Assembly (NCBI RefSeq): GCF_012396615.1
Contig: NZ_JAAXPV010000018.1
Span: 1-43,379 of the forward strand
DNA length: 43,379 nucleotides
DNA from: Rothia terrae
Lineage (GTDB): Bacteria > Actinomycetota > Actinomycetes > Actinomycetales > Micrococcaceae
Direction of reading: 5' to 3'
The notes beneath the pieces were generated by a model. That model had not been told where the DNA came from, searched no databases, and was given only the letters and a program-made list of their open reading frames with translations. Both the position numbers and the translations under genes were made by a program. Shown here piece by piece: positions 1 to 8,233 of the stretch (position 1 is the first letter of the stretch; each line of letters starts with the position of its first letter).

Positions 1-84
1 TCTGGAACTGTGGGTACCTTTTTGGTTACTCCGGAAGGTAATTGGGGTGAAACTGATCCTTCAATGATTCACCGTGACAGGTAG
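1..84 (+). CDS. C-terminal end of an unidentified protein (partial)
   Basis: The first frame is open from base 1 to a TAG at 82-84 and encodes 27 residues ending in MIHRDR. The segment is rich in Gly, Thr and Val and has ordinary codons for this window. The other two forward frames also stop early (at 64-66 and 37-39), so the choice of frame rests only on being the longest. No domain can be named and the function is unknown. Confidence 0.35.
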   Translation, partial: SGTVGTFLVTPEGNWGETDPSMIHRDR

Positions 85-366
85 TGAGCTATGTTTTGGT
101 GTTTTAGTGTATGGCTGAAGTTAGTCCCCATACATGTTATTTGCATTTGATAAGTTCTACGAACTGGTTCTCGGCGTCCGGTGAGTTCTTATTCGCAGGT
201 GTCTTCGGTGGTGCGGGCGTTGATTTTCTTTGCGGCGTCGGACCCCTTATGAATAAGCCTCCGCCACCATTCGCACCCGATGGAACGCGGTAGCTACTTT
301 AATTGCTCTAATTCTTTTCGGGTTAACCGTTATGTCATGGCTAATGTAGCGCTAACGTTGCGAACT
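85..366. other. Intergenic region with no recognised gene
   Basis: These 282 bases lie between the partial gene at the left edge and the stop codon of the minus-strand methyltransferase. A 60-codon frame (111-293) is open but has no ribosome binding site and no recognisable protein character. No tRNA fold or strong terminator hairpin is visible. The segment may be decayed coding sequence or a long downstream region. Confidence 0.4.
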
Positions 367-975
367 TTAGCTCATTCTTTCCACCAGCAATATGCGGAAA
401 CCTTTAGAAGTCGCATAGCGATTGACTGAGTAGTCAGACCCCAGTTCGTTCACCAACCATTTCTGCAATGAGTCAGACCCCAGATTTTTCTGCACCACCA
501 AATAGGCTTTACCGCCAACCGTCAGACGCGGTAGCCAGGTGCGCATAATGTTATGAAGAGCGTCCTTACCCACGCGAATAGGCGGGTTCGACCAGATAAG
601 ATCGAACTCAACATCGGTTGGAACATCCTCGGGTAAAGATACCTGCACATTGGTAGCTCCTAATCGCTCTGCATTCATGCGGGTGAGTTCCATTGAACGC
701 TGATTGACGTCAACGGCATAAACCTGCGAATCAGGCGATTCTAAAGCCGCTGTGAGGGTAATTGGACCCCACCCGCATCCGATATCAAGGATGCGCGAAC
801 CGGTAGCCGGCGGAACCTCAGCGAGCAGAACAGCGGTGCCCTTATCAATACCGGCAGGTGAAAAGATGCCGGGTGCCGTCACCACGGTACGATCCTGCCC
901 CGCCAACCGAACTTTCACCTGCTGAGGAGTGAACTCAGAAACGGGATTCGATGAAAAATAATGCTGCTCTGCCAT
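367..975 (-). CDS. RsmC-like class I SAM-dependent methyltransferase
   Basis: A 202-residue methyltransferase of the MTS (RsmC-type) family, whose members methylate guanine N2 in 16S rRNA or act on related targets. The sequence shows the SAM-binding glycine loop LDIGCGWGP near residue 64, an acidic strand end (VYAVDVN) and the catalytic NPP motif (WSNPPIRVG) near residue 129. It is about the length of the C-terminal catalytic half of E. coli RsmC, so the N-terminal pseudo-domain is absent, as is common in Gram-positive relatives. The start at 975 was chosen because a TAAAAT -10 element (983-988) lies seven bases upstream and no Shine-Dalgarno is seen; an ATG at 984 is the alternative. It is divergent from hflX. 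The exact rRNA target is not certain. Confidence 0.8.
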   Translation of the reverse strand: MAEQHYFSSNPVSEFTPQQVKVRLAGQDRTVVTAPGIFSPAGIDKGTAVLLAEVPPATGSRILDIGCGWGPITLTAALESPDSQVYAVDVNQRSMELTRMNAERLGATNVQVSLPEDVPTDVEFDLIWSNPPIRVGKDALHNIMRTWLPRLTVGGKAYLVVQKNLGSDSLQKWLVNELGSDYSVNRYATSKGFRILLVERMS

Positions 976-982
976 AAAACCC

Positions 983-988
983 ATTTTA
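983..988 (-). promoter_or_regulatory. -10 element for a probably leaderless methyltransferase mRNA
   Basis: TAAAAT on the minus strand ends seven bases before the ATG at 975. This spacing puts the transcription start on or next to the start codon, the usual actinobacterial leaderless arrangement. No Shine-Dalgarno is present. The -35 region is weak. Confidence 0.45.
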
Positions 989-1121
989 CGTGCTCACACC
1001 TTAGTTCCTAAACGCGCAAGCTGTACGCCGTGGGGGAAAAGCCAACACCGAGCATAGTCAGGACGCTCATTCCCTCGATAGAATAGGGGAGCATTATTTT
1101 TGTCGAAAGGACTTTTCCGTA

Positions 1122-2720
1122 GTGACTGACACTCCCAACACCGATAAACTGCCCAGCGACGAGCAGTTGCGAGCAACTGTAGAGCGAGTGTTGGGCAGAG
1201 CAGAAACACCGAAATCCTCTAAAGTCCTAGACGAACGCGCTCGCGAACTCTCTGACCTTCGCGAAGAACACTCATCCTATGACGGTGAACAGCGGGATCT
1301 TGAAGAACGTCGCGCACTTCGCCGTGTTGCAGGTCTTTCAACGGAGCTTGAAGACGTTACCGAAGTTGAGTACCGACAGCTTCGCCTTGAGCGCGTTGTC
1401 TTAGCCGGGTTGTGGACTGAAGGTACGGTTCAGGACGCTGAAAACTCCCTTCGCGAGCTTGCAGCGCTGGCAGAAACTGCTGGTTCTGAGGTGCTTGATG
1501 GCCTTGTTCAGCGTCGCATGAAGCCCGACCCCAGTACCTTTCTCGGTTCAGGAAAAGCGCTGGAACTCAAAGAAATTGTTGAGATGCAGGGCGCCGATAC
1601 CGTGATTGTTGATTCCGAACTCGCGCCCTCACAGCGTCGTGCACTTGAAGATATTGTCAAGGTAAAGGTCATCGACCGCACCGCTTTGATTCTTGATATC
1701 TTTGCGCAGCACGCTAAATCTCGTGAAGGTAAAGCCCAGGTCGAGCTGGCGCAGCTTGAATATATGCTGCCGCGTTTGCGCGGTTGGGGTGAATCCCTGT
1801 CCCGTCAGGCCGGTGGACGCGCCGCCGGTGGTGAAGGTATTGGTTCGCGTGGCCCCGGTGAAACAAAGATTGAGTTGGACCGTCGCCGCCTGCGTGCTCG
1901 CATGGCAAAACTGCGTCGTGAAATCGCGCAGATGAAGCCCGCCCGCGAGACCAAGCGTCTTAACCGTAAGCGCAATCGCGTGCCGTCGGTGGCTATCGCG
2001 GGTTACACCAACGCGGGTAAATCCTCCTTGCTTAACCGCCTCACCGACGCCGGCGTCCTCGTCGAAAACGCCCTGTTCGCAACTCTTGACCCGACCGTCC
2101 GCAAGGCACAAACACCTGACGGTGTGGGATACACCCTTTCTGATACCGTCGGTTTTGTGCGCTCGCTACCTACGCAGCTGGTTGAGGCATTCCGCTCCAC
2201 TCTAGAAGAAGTGGCAGACGCCGATCTTATTGTGCACGTGGTTGACGTTTCACACCCCGACCCTGAGGGGCAGATCAAGGCAGTGCGCGAGGTCTTTACT
2301 GAGGTCGATGCACGGAACGTTCCCGAGCTCATCGTTCTCAATAAGGCTGACGCTGCTGATCCTTTCGTGGTTGAGCGTTTGCGTCTACGCGAGGAAAACA
2401 GCGTTGTTGTTTCAGCTCGTACCGGCGAGGGAGTCGACGAGCTCAAAGAGCTGATTGCGGATATGATTCCGCGTCCTTCCATTGAGGTTCATCTGATGGT
2501 TCCTTACGCACACGGTGAGGTAGTCTCACGACTGCACGAATGGGACGCAGAAATTTTGCGTACCGCCTTTATCTCAGATGGCACCTACGTACAGGCACTC
2601 GTGCGTGATGAAGTCGCATCAGAGCTATCAGAGTACGTGCTTGATGAAGAACTTTTAGAAGTTCTAGAACCTGAAATTCAAGAAGCACTGGATGCCGGTG
2701 CAACCGAAACGGTACGCTAA
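1122..2720 (+). CDS. hflX: Ribosome-associated GTPase HflX
   Basis: A 532-residue GTPase of the HflX (Obg/TRAFAC) family, which binds the 50S subunit and splits stalled or stress-inactivated ribosomes. An N-terminal nucleotide-binding-like domain (about 95-230) leads to the family glycine segment GEGIGSRGPGET near 237, then a helical linker and the G domain: G1 GYTNAGKS (294-301), G3 DTVG (341-344) and G4 NKAD (407-410). The start is GTG at 1122 with GAAAGG about ten bases upstream; a candidate -10 (TAGAAT, 1079-1084) gives a short leader. The protein is longer than E. coli HflX because of an acidic, charged N-terminal extension of roughly 90 residues, which is common in actinobacteria. It overlaps the next gene by one base (TAATG), so the two are probably co-translated. 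Confidence 0.95.
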   Translation: MTDTPNTDKLPSDEQLRATVERVLGRAETPKSSKVLDERARELSDLREEHSSYDGEQRDLEERRALRRVAGLSTELEDVTEVEYRQLRLERVVLAGLWTEGTVQDAENSLRELAALAETAGSEVLDGLVQRRMKPDPSTFLGSGKALELKEIVEMQGADTVIVDSELAPSQRRALEDIVKVKVIDRTALILDIFAQHAKSREGKAQVELAQLEYMLPRLRGWGESLSRQAGGRAAGGEGIGSRGPGETKIELDRRRLRARMAKLRREIAQMKPARETKRLNRKRNRVPSVAIAGYTNAGKSSLLNRLTDAGVLVENALFATLDPTVRKAQTPDGVGYTLSDTVGFVRSLPTQLVEAFRSTLEEVADADLIVHVVDVSHPDPEGQIKAVREVFTEVDARNVPELIVLNKADAADPFVVERLRLREENSVVVSARTGEGVDELKELIADMIPRPSIEVHLMVPYAHGEVVSRLHEWDAEILRTAFISDGTYVQALVRDEVASELSEYVLDEELLEVLEPEIQEALDAGATETVR

Positions 2721-4756
2721 TGAGCGGTGGGCAGGAATCCCAGCGCCAGCCCTTGACCGGTCAAGAGCTTGAGACTTTGCCGGGGGCTGCAGACGTCCTT
2801 GACCTTCTCGACGCGGTGGTGGACGCCAGCGGCGGGCAGAAACGCGACGGCCAGCGAACCATGGCCGCTCACGTTGCGCAGTCTCTCGAACTAGACCGTC
2901 ACTTGCTGGTTCAAGCGGGCACAGGTACCGGTAAGTCTTTGGCCTACCTTGTTCCAGCCCTGCACTATGCTCAACACAGTGATAAACCAATCATTGTGGC
3001 GACCGCTACCTTGGCCTTGCAGTCCCAGATTGTTAACCGCGATATTCCGCGTCTGCTCGAGTCAGTGGGAGATCGCCCTGAGCGCGAGACAGAGGTAGCG
3101 ATTCTTAAAGGGCGCAACAATTACGTCTGCTTGCACAAGCTTGAGGGCGGTTACCCCGATGATGAGCAAGAAACTCTCTTCGATGTTGATCCCGGTGGAG
3201 CTACCGGCAGATTAGGTGAAGAGGTTCTGCGTTTGCGCGCCTGGGCTGAAACTACCGATACCGGTGACCGCGATGAGCTCATTCCAGGTGTCAGCGATAA
3301 AGCGTGGCGACAGGTTTCAGTTAACGCCTCTGAGTGTTTGGGACGTAAATGCCCGTTGGTAGAGTCATGTTTTGCAGAGCTTGCAAAGACTCGTGCCAAT
3401 GAATCTGACATCGTGATTACTAACCATGCTCTTTTGGCAATTAACGCCTTTGAAGGCATCGGCGTTCTGCCTGAGCACGAAATTGTGGTCATTGATGAGG
3501 CCCATGAACTTGCTGACCGCGTCACCGGAGCTGTTACCGGTGCGCTCTCACCGGCGATGGTTCATTCCGCAGCCCGCAGCATGAAGAAGAATACGAAAGC
3601 AGATTCTTCTCCGCTTGAGTCAGCTGCACGAAACTTGGATAACGCGTTAGACGGAATTCCTGCCGCCTTGCTGCCGAAGGGACTGCCCGAACGTGTTGGG
3701 CATGCCATGAGCCAGGTTTTGGACGCTACACGCACGGCGCTGTCCGATACCAAGAGCGACGCTAAAGACTCCGATGCCGGCCGCCAGATGGCTCGCGCTA
3801 AGCTCACCGAGGTGATGGAGCTTGCCGAGCGCATGCTCAATGCCGATGAAAAGTACGAGGTTGTCTGGATCTCGCGTGTAGGTTCTTGGGAGCCAGGACG
3901 CGGATATGTGGCTGCTTCCGATACGGATCCTGCAACCTTACACGTCGCACCGCTGTCAGTAGCAGGCCGCCTGCGTGAAGGACTCTTCGAAGACCGCACC
4001 GTGGTGCTTACATCGGCTACCTTGACGGTGGGGGAGTCTTTCGATTCCGTCGCGGGGGCACTGGGGCTTCAAGGAACGGGCGGACCTCGCTGGGAGGCCG
4101 TGGACGTAGGTTCGCCTTTCGACTACCCCAAGCAGGGCGTCCTTTATCTTGCGTCTGACCTGCCCAAACCCGGACGCGGCGTGTCTGAAGAGCAACTTCA
4201 GCGCGTGCTAGAGCTGATTGAGGCTTCTCGTGGTGGTGCGCTTGGACTGTTTTCCTCGAAACGTGGGGCAGAGCTTGCTGCAGAATACGTACGTGAACGC
4301 ACCAATCTCAATATTCTCGTGCAGGGAGAATCATCGTTGCGTGCGCTGGTCAAAGAATTTGGCGCAGACACGGATTCTTGCCTGTTTGGCACAATGAGCC
4401 TATGGCAAGGTGTCGATGTGCCTGGTGACTCATGCCGACTGGTCATTATGGACCGCATTCCTTTCCCTCGTCCTGATGATCCTCTGTCTGCCGCTCGTAC
4501 ACGCGCGGTGGCTGAGTCCGGCGGCAACGGATTCATGGCTGTTTCTGCCTACCACGCTGCGATTCGTATGGCGCAGGGAGCAGGACGTCTAGTGCGATCC
4601 GTCAACGACCGCGGTGTAGTTGCTGTTCTAGATTCGCGCATCGCCACTCAGCGGTACGGAAGCTACCTCGTGAAAGCTCTACCGCCTTTTTGGACGACCC
4701 AAAATAAGGACGTTACGGTCGGTGCTTTGGAGAGACTCGCTGCCAGCATTGACTAG
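2720..4756 (+). CDS. DinG/YoaA-type ATP-dependent DNA helicase with iron-sulfur cluster
   Basis: A 678-residue superfamily 2 helicase of the XPD/DinG group, expected to unwind DNA 5'-3' and resolve R-loops or damaged forks. Visible motifs are Walker A AGTGTGKS (66-73), the TATLALQ motif Ia, DEAH (259-262) and a C-terminal helicase half ending with the QGAGRLVRS motif VI near residue 623. Four cysteines (137, 206, 211, 217) have the spacing of the 4Fe-4S cluster domain and fall between motifs Ia and II as in DinG and YoaA. The ATG overlaps the hflX stop by one base. No LexA box is seen upstream of hflX, so unlike E. coli dinG it is not obviously SOS-controlled. Confidence 0.9.
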   Translation: MSGGQESQRQPLTGQELETLPGAADVLDLLDAVVDASGGQKRDGQRTMAAHVAQSLELDRHLLVQAGTGTGKSLAYLVPALHYAQHSDKPIIVATATLALQSQIVNRDIPRLLESVGDRPERETEVAILKGRNNYVCLHKLEGGYPDDEQETLFDVDPGGATGRLGEEVLRLRAWAETTDTGDRDELIPGVSDKAWRQVSVNASECLGRKCPLVESCFAELAKTRANESDIVITNHALLAINAFEGIGVLPEHEIVVIDEAHELADRVTGAVTGALSPAMVHSAARSMKKNTKADSSPLESAARNLDNALDGIPAALLPKGLPERVGHAMSQVLDATRTALSDTKSDAKDSDAGRQMARAKLTEVMELAERMLNADEKYEVVWISRVGSWEPGRGYVAASDTDPATLHVAPLSVAGRLREGLFEDRTVVLTSATLTVGESFDSVAGALGLQGTGGPRWEAVDVGSPFDYPKQGVLYLASDLPKPGRGVSEEQLQRVLELIEASRGGALGLFSSKRGAELAAEYVRERTNLNILVQGESSLRALVKEFGADTDSCLFGTMSLWQGVDVPGDSCRLVIMDRIPFPRPDDPLSAARTRAVAESGGNGFMAVSAYHAAIRMAQGAGRLVRSVNDRGVVAVLDSRIATQRYGSYLVKALPPFWTTQNKDVTVGALERLAASID

Positions 4757-4790
4757 GCTCTTTGCCGATCCTTGAAAACGTCTTGGTGTC

Positions 4791-4831
4791 GCGGGGCTGG
4801 TTTCTGAAAACCAGCCCCGCGATTTTTATTT
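4791..4831 (+). terminator. Rho-independent terminator after the helicase gene
   Basis: A perfect 13-bp stem (4791-4803 with 4808-4820) and a CTGA tetraloop are followed by a T-rich tract (ATTTTTATTT). It ends the hflX-helicase transcript. Confidence 0.92.
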
Positions 4832-4920
4832 CTCAACTGTAGAAACTTGAACATACATCGTCATCTTGTTTTTACGAGCATCAGCGTTGCATAGCAAACT
4901 CTGTCATTTCCTTCGCTGGA

Positions 4921-4992
4921 TGCGGGTAATCATCGATAACCCCGCACAAAGGAAGGAAGAACCCCCGTTATTTTGTGCGGTTTCCATCCTTT
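4921..4992 (+). other. Folded intergenic segment with mutually exclusive or pseudoknotted stems
   Basis: A 9-bp perfect repeat pairs CCGCACAAA (4942-4950) with TTTGTGCGG (4972-4980). The bases directly 3' of each arm also pair with each other: GGAAGGAA (4951-4958) with TTCCATCC (4982-4989), one mismatch. That order is the topology of an H-type pseudoknot. TGCGGG at 4921-4926 can instead pair with 4941-4946, which would break the first stem. It may be a structured RNA or simply a protein-binding site; it lies upstream of the likely permease promoter. Confidence 0.35.
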
Positions 4993-5046
4993 CAGTTTTA
5001 AAAGGAAGTACCATTGGTATTAGTGTGCTTGAGAGCGCAGTAAATC

Positions 5047-5052
5047 TATAAT
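5047..5052 (+). promoter_or_regulatory. Candidate -10 element for the permease gene
   Basis: A consensus TATAAT lies 100 bases before the permease ATG; the -35 region is weak. An 8-bp hairpin (5063-5070 with 5075-5082, loop TTCA) would lie at the very start of this transcript. Further inverted bases (CTCAA/TTGAG near 5098-5111) occur in the leader. No known riboswitch pattern, including the glycine riboswitch, was recognised. Confidence 0.45.
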
Positions 5053-5152
5053 TTTCACTGGCGGATTTTATTCATAAAATCCAAACGTTCAGTAGCCTCA
5101 AGGTATTGAGCGTTCAACACCGTGAAATACACATCAATACAGGTGAATAGCA

Positions 5153-6613
5153 ATGGCATCTAGCGCTCAAACTCAAGATATTTCTGAGCAAAAACTGGAT
5201 CGCGGCCTGTCAAACCGTCATTTGCAAATGATTGCAATTGGCGGCGCGATTGGTACCGGTCTGTTCTTCGGCTCGGGTAAGCTCATCAGCCTTGTCGGCC
5301 CCTCGGTAATCTTTGTGTACATGATTATCGGGTTCGTGCTTTTCTTCGTGATGCGAGCACTCGGTGAGCTCCTGCTGTCCAACCTCAACTACAAAACCTT
5401 TGGCGATATCGCCAAAGACCTTATCGGTCCCTGGGCCGGCTTTTTCGTCTCGTGGAACTACTGGTTCTCCTGGGTTGTTGCGTGTATCGCTGATATCGTA
5501 GCTATTACCGCCTACGCCCAGTATTTCAACCCCGATATTCCTGTCTGGTTACCGGCTTTGCTCACGGCTTCAGCGCTCTTAATTTTGAACCTTCAGCCGG
5601 TTAAATTCTTTGGCGAAACAGAGTTCTGGTTCGCAATTATCAAGGTCGTAGCGATTCTGGCGCTCATCGTTGTTGGTCTTTACCTGATCTTCAGCGGTCA
5701 CCATAATCCCAACGGAACGACAGCTCAGGTATCTAACCTTTGGAACTACGGTGGATTTTTCCCCACCGGTCTGAGCGGCTTTATTCTGGGCTTCCAGATG
5801 GGTATTTTTGCCTTTATCGGTATTGAGCTGGTAGGTACCACAGCTGCTGAAACCGAAAACCCGCACCGAAACCTGCCTAAGGCTATTAACTCCATCATCA
5901 TGCGTATCTTGGTGTTCTACGTGGGTGCACTGAGCATCATTATGATGGTTACTCCCTGGGTAGACATCGATCCAGAACAGAGCCCCTTCACCTCCATGTT
6001 CGGCATGGTCGGATTCACCGGCGCAGCGTTTGTGGTCAACCTTGTGGTTTTGCTCTCTGCCGCGTCCAGCGCCAACTCCGGTGTTTATTCGGCTAGCCGT
6101 ATGGCGTACTCGCTGGGACTTGACCGACATGCGCCTAAACTTTTTGCACGCAAAAACAAGCGTCATGTGCCGTCTAATGCTGTTTTCTTCACCGCGGTTT
6201 TCGCATTCTTGTCGATCCCGTTACTGCTAGCCGGCGATACCCTGGTTTCGGCATTCACCGTGATCTCATCTTTGTGCTCCACCTGCATCCTCTTTACCTG
6301 GGGTAGCATCGTGGTCAGCTACATCAACTACCATCGCAAGTTCCCTGAACGTCACGCGGCCTCGCAGTTCCGCATGCCACTTCCTAAAATCACTCCGTGG
6401 TTTATTCTTGCGTTCTTTGCCTTTATCGTTTTTGCACTGGCACTGGGCGAAGATACCCGTATCGCTTTGATTCTTATCCCGCTTTGGTTTGTTGTCCTCA
6501 CCATTCTGTGGAAGGTTACCAAAGCTAAATTGGAACGTGAGCACCTGCCTGTTACCGGCATGATCCCGATTCAGACCCCTGAAGAAATCGCTCGTAACTT
6601 CGAGAATAAATAA
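5153..6613 (+). CDS. cycA: CycA-type D-serine/D-alanine/glycine:proton symporter
   Basis: A 486-residue amino-acid permease of the APC superfamily (AAT family) with about twelve transmembrane segments. It resembles E. coli CycA closely along its length: IAIGGAIGTGLF near residue 27, GPSVIFVYMIIGF, FFVMRALGELLLSNL, and GIELVGTTAAETENP near 223, the segment that marks this subgroup. It should import glycine, D-alanine, D-serine and perhaps other small amino acids. The start is ATG at 5153 with AGGTG (5141-5145) upstream. The gene stands alone between two strong terminators. Substrate is inferred from resemblance; related AnsP- or GabP-type specificity cannot be excluded. Confidence 0.85.
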   Translation: MASSAQTQDISEQKLDRGLSNRHLQMIAIGGAIGTGLFFGSGKLISLVGPSVIFVYMIIGFVLFFVMRALGELLLSNLNYKTFGDIAKDLIGPWAGFFVSWNYWFSWVVACIADIVAITAYAQYFNPDIPVWLPALLTASALLILNLQPVKFFGETEFWFAIIKVVAILALIVVGLYLIFSGHHNPNGTTAQVSNLWNYGGFFPTGLSGFILGFQMGIFAFIGIELVGTTAAETENPHRNLPKAINSIIMRILVFYVGALSIIMMVTPWVDIDPEQSPFTSMFGMVGFTGAAFVVNLVVLLSAASSANSGVYSASRMAYSLGLDRHAPKLFARKNKRHVPSNAVFFTAVFAFLSIPLLLAGDTLVSAFTVISSLCSTCILFTWGSIVVSYINYHRKFPERHAASQFRMPLPKITPWFILAFFAFIVFALALGEDTRIALILIPLWFVVLTILWKVTKAKLEREHLPVTGMIPIQTPEEIARNFENK

Positions 6614-6683
6614 CCCTGGTGCGGGGCATAGCGTTCATGCAGAATAGTGAAGGTTTGCCCGCCATTAAAATCAGGTAACACAT

Positions 6684-6730
6684 AAAAGAGGCCGCCCCAC
6701 CATATTCACGATGGTGGGGCGGCCTCTTTT
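6684..6730. terminator. Bidirectional terminator between the permease gene and lexA
   Basis: A perfect 20-bp stem (6684-6703 with 6711-6730) has a seven-base loop. The A4 at one base and T4 at the other make it work in both directions, which suits the convergent genes. Confidence 0.95.
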
Positions 6731-6750
6731 GATGTGCAGATGCTTTTGCT

Positions 6751-7470
6751 CTAAAGGCTTCTGAGAACCGAAACTACCTTGCCCATGATAAGAGCGTGAT
6801 CGCCGATAATGGGCTCATACTGGGTGTTTTGGGGCAGTAGCCAGGTATGACCATCGCGTTGGCGGAAAGTTTTGACAGTCGCTTCATCATCAAGAAGAGC
6901 CGCCACAATATCCCCGTTGTTAGCGGTGTGTTGCGAACGTACAACCACCCAGTCACCATCCATAATTGCTGCATCAACCATGGAATCACCTTTAACACGC
7001 AACATGAACAGCTCGCCGTTTCCAACAAGCTGTCGAGGTAGCGCCATGGCATCCTCGATGTTTTGTTCCGCTGTAATGGGAGCACCCGCTGCGATGCGGC
7101 CCATCAAAGGAACCTGTGCAAGATCGTGAGAGGGCGGTTCGAAAGAGGGAATCTGCGGTGAAGCCACAAGGTCTGCGGTGGTCTCTTCAGCAGAATGCTC
7201 CGCATCGCCAAAATTGAGGACTTCAATAGCGCGGGGACGTTTTGAATCGCGACGGATATATCCCATCTGCTCCAAACGCGAGAGCTGATGAGTGACAGAA
7301 GAAAGCGATGCTAGACCAACGAGATCTCCGATTTCGCGCATTGACGGCGGATAACCGCGTTCATCAATGGCGGTGGAAATGGCGGTCAAAATTTTCTGTT
7401 GGCGAGCGGTGAGGGGCTTAGCACCGCGAGGACGCTTACCCTGCGGAGTATCTGGCGTGCTGTAACTCAC
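6751..7470 (-). CDS. lexA: LexA SOS-response repressor and autoprotease
   Basis: A 239-residue LexA. The N-terminal winged helix (about 20-85) is followed by a linker and the S24 protease domain. The self-cleavage bond lies in RIAAGAPI at Ala128-Gly129, and the catalytic pair is Ser163 (GDSMVDAA) and Lys200 (ATVKTF). RecA filaments should trigger cleavage and derepress DNA-repair genes. The GTG start at 7470 gives a length normal for actinobacterial LexA. The gene is divergent from a LysM protein and the intergenic region holds SOS boxes, so LexA probably controls itself and its neighbour. Confidence 0.97.
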   Translation of the reverse strand: MSYSTPDTPQGKRPRGAKPLTARQQKILTAISTAIDERGYPPSMREIGDLVGLASLSSVTHQLSRLEQMGYIRRDSKRPRAIEVLNFGDAEHSAEETTADLVASPQIPSFEPPSHDLAQVPLMGRIAAGAPITAEQNIEDAMALPRQLVGNGELFMLRVKGDSMVDAAIMDGDWVVVRSQHTANNGDIVAALLDDEATVKTFRQRDGHTWLLPQNTQYEPIIGDHALIMGKVVSVLRSL

Positions 7471-7573
7471 TGGTTGCTCGTTTCTGTAGTCCTTATTTTG
7501 TCAGTCCCCAGTGTTTGACTAGTGCTCACTGGTGTCTTAGTTCTATCAGCCTATGGCACTTTTATTCGAAAAC

Positions 7574-7587
7574 CAAACATTTGTTCT
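7574..7587. promoter_or_regulatory. Candidate LexA (SOS) box, lexA-proximal
   Basis: CAAACATTTGTTCT fits the actinobacterial SOS pattern CGAAC-N4-GTTCG with imperfect outer bases. It lies about 100 bases from the lexA start. A poorer site with one perfect half (GTTCGA at 7604-7609) lies next to it. Confidence 0.55.
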
Positions 7588-7637
7588 AATTTTTCTCGAC
7601 TATGTTCGAATTTTCTGATAGAACATATATACGAAGT

Positions 7638-7653
7638 TCGAACAAAGTTTCGA
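7638..7653. promoter_or_regulatory. LexA (SOS) box, LysM-gene-proximal
   Basis: TCGAACAAAGTTTCGA matches the consensus TCGAAC-N4-GTTCGA at all but one conserved base. It lies 39 bases before the start of the LysM gene, where bound LexA would block its promoter. Confidence 0.85.
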
Positions 7654-7691
7654 ATATTTGGTTTCCTGTTCAGTAAGAAGGAGTTCCGATA

Positions 7692-8204
7692 GTGAGTACT
7701 GTAGTTATCCCGCGTCCTGTCCGTCCCGGCACGGCTTTTTCGCGTGCTAACGCTGTGGTTCGTCCGCAACGGGTAGAGAGCGCACCGCTTCCTTCTGCTC
7801 AGCTTCGAGTGATCAAGCCTGCGCGGCAGCTTCCTCAGCCTGTTCGAAACCAACGAGATTTAAACCCGAGCGTCGCGCCGGCTACCCGGACATCTCGTCG
7901 AGGCCGCCTACTTTCTATGCTCAAGGGACTTTCTTTCATGACTCTAGGTGCCCTCATCGTTCTAGTCGGTGCATCCTTTGTCGCCCCTCAGGATGCCCAA
8001 GCTGGTTCAAGTCCGGTTGATTCATCATCAGTGGGTCGTACAGTGACTGTTGATGCTGGTCAAACCCTTTGGGATGTTGCGCGAGAAGTGAGCCCCGAAT
8101 CGGATCCTCGTGATGTGGTGAATCTGATTATCGACGTCAATAATCTTTCCAGCACTACTTTGCATACTGGTCAGAATCTGGAAATCCCCGTAATGAATGG
8201 TTAG
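7692..8204 (+). CDS. SOS-controlled LysM membrane protein (ChiZ/DivS-like candidate)
   Basis: A 170-residue protein with a basic, Pro/Arg-rich cytoplasmic N-terminus (1-78), one transmembrane helix (about 79-98) and an external LysM domain (about 117-166, TVTVDAGQTLWDVAREVSP) that should bind peptidoglycan. The start is GTG at 7692 with AAGAAGGAG upstream. The divergent placement next to lexA and the near-consensus SOS box match mycobacterial Rv2719c (ChiZ) and corynebacterial DivS, SOS-induced proteins that delay division. The architecture agrees, but the division-inhibitor role here is an inference from position and domain order. Confidence 0.8.
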   Translation: MSTVVIPRPVRPGTAFSRANAVVRPQRVESAPLPSAQLRVIKPARQLPQPVRNQRDLNPSVAPATRTSRRGRLLSMLKGLSFMTLGALIVLVGASFVAPQDAQAGSSPVDSSSVGRTVTVDAGQTLWDVAREVSPESDPRDVVNLIIDVNNLSSTTLHTGQNLEIPVMNG

Positions 8205-8221
8205 TACGTCGTAGTTGTGAT

Positions 8222-8227
8222 TAGACT
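8222..8227 (+). promoter_or_regulatory. -10 element for a probably leaderless hisC mRNA
   Basis: TAGACT ends six bases before the GTG start at 8234, and no Shine-Dalgarno precedes that GTG. Initiation at the GTG would make the his transcript leaderless and independent of the SOS-controlled gene upstream. Confidence 0.5.
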
Positions 8228-8233
8228 GGCAGT

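Noticed and set aside
111-293. 60-codon frame near the left edge
   Set aside because: No ribosome binding site, no recognisable domain and unusual composition (PPPP run after a Gly-rich stretch).
1629-2111. 160-codon minus-strand frame inside hflX
   Set aside because: It lies wholly within the G-domain coding sequence, lacks a ribosome binding site and has no protein character beyond antisense codon bias.
4866-5051. 61-codon frame upstream of the permease gene
   Set aside because: It needs a TTG start without Shine-Dalgarno, runs through the folded segment and promoter, and its product resembles nothing.
5100-5152. Glycine riboswitch before the CycA-type gene
   Set aside because: None of the conserved glycine-aptamer bases or the tandem arrangement can be found.
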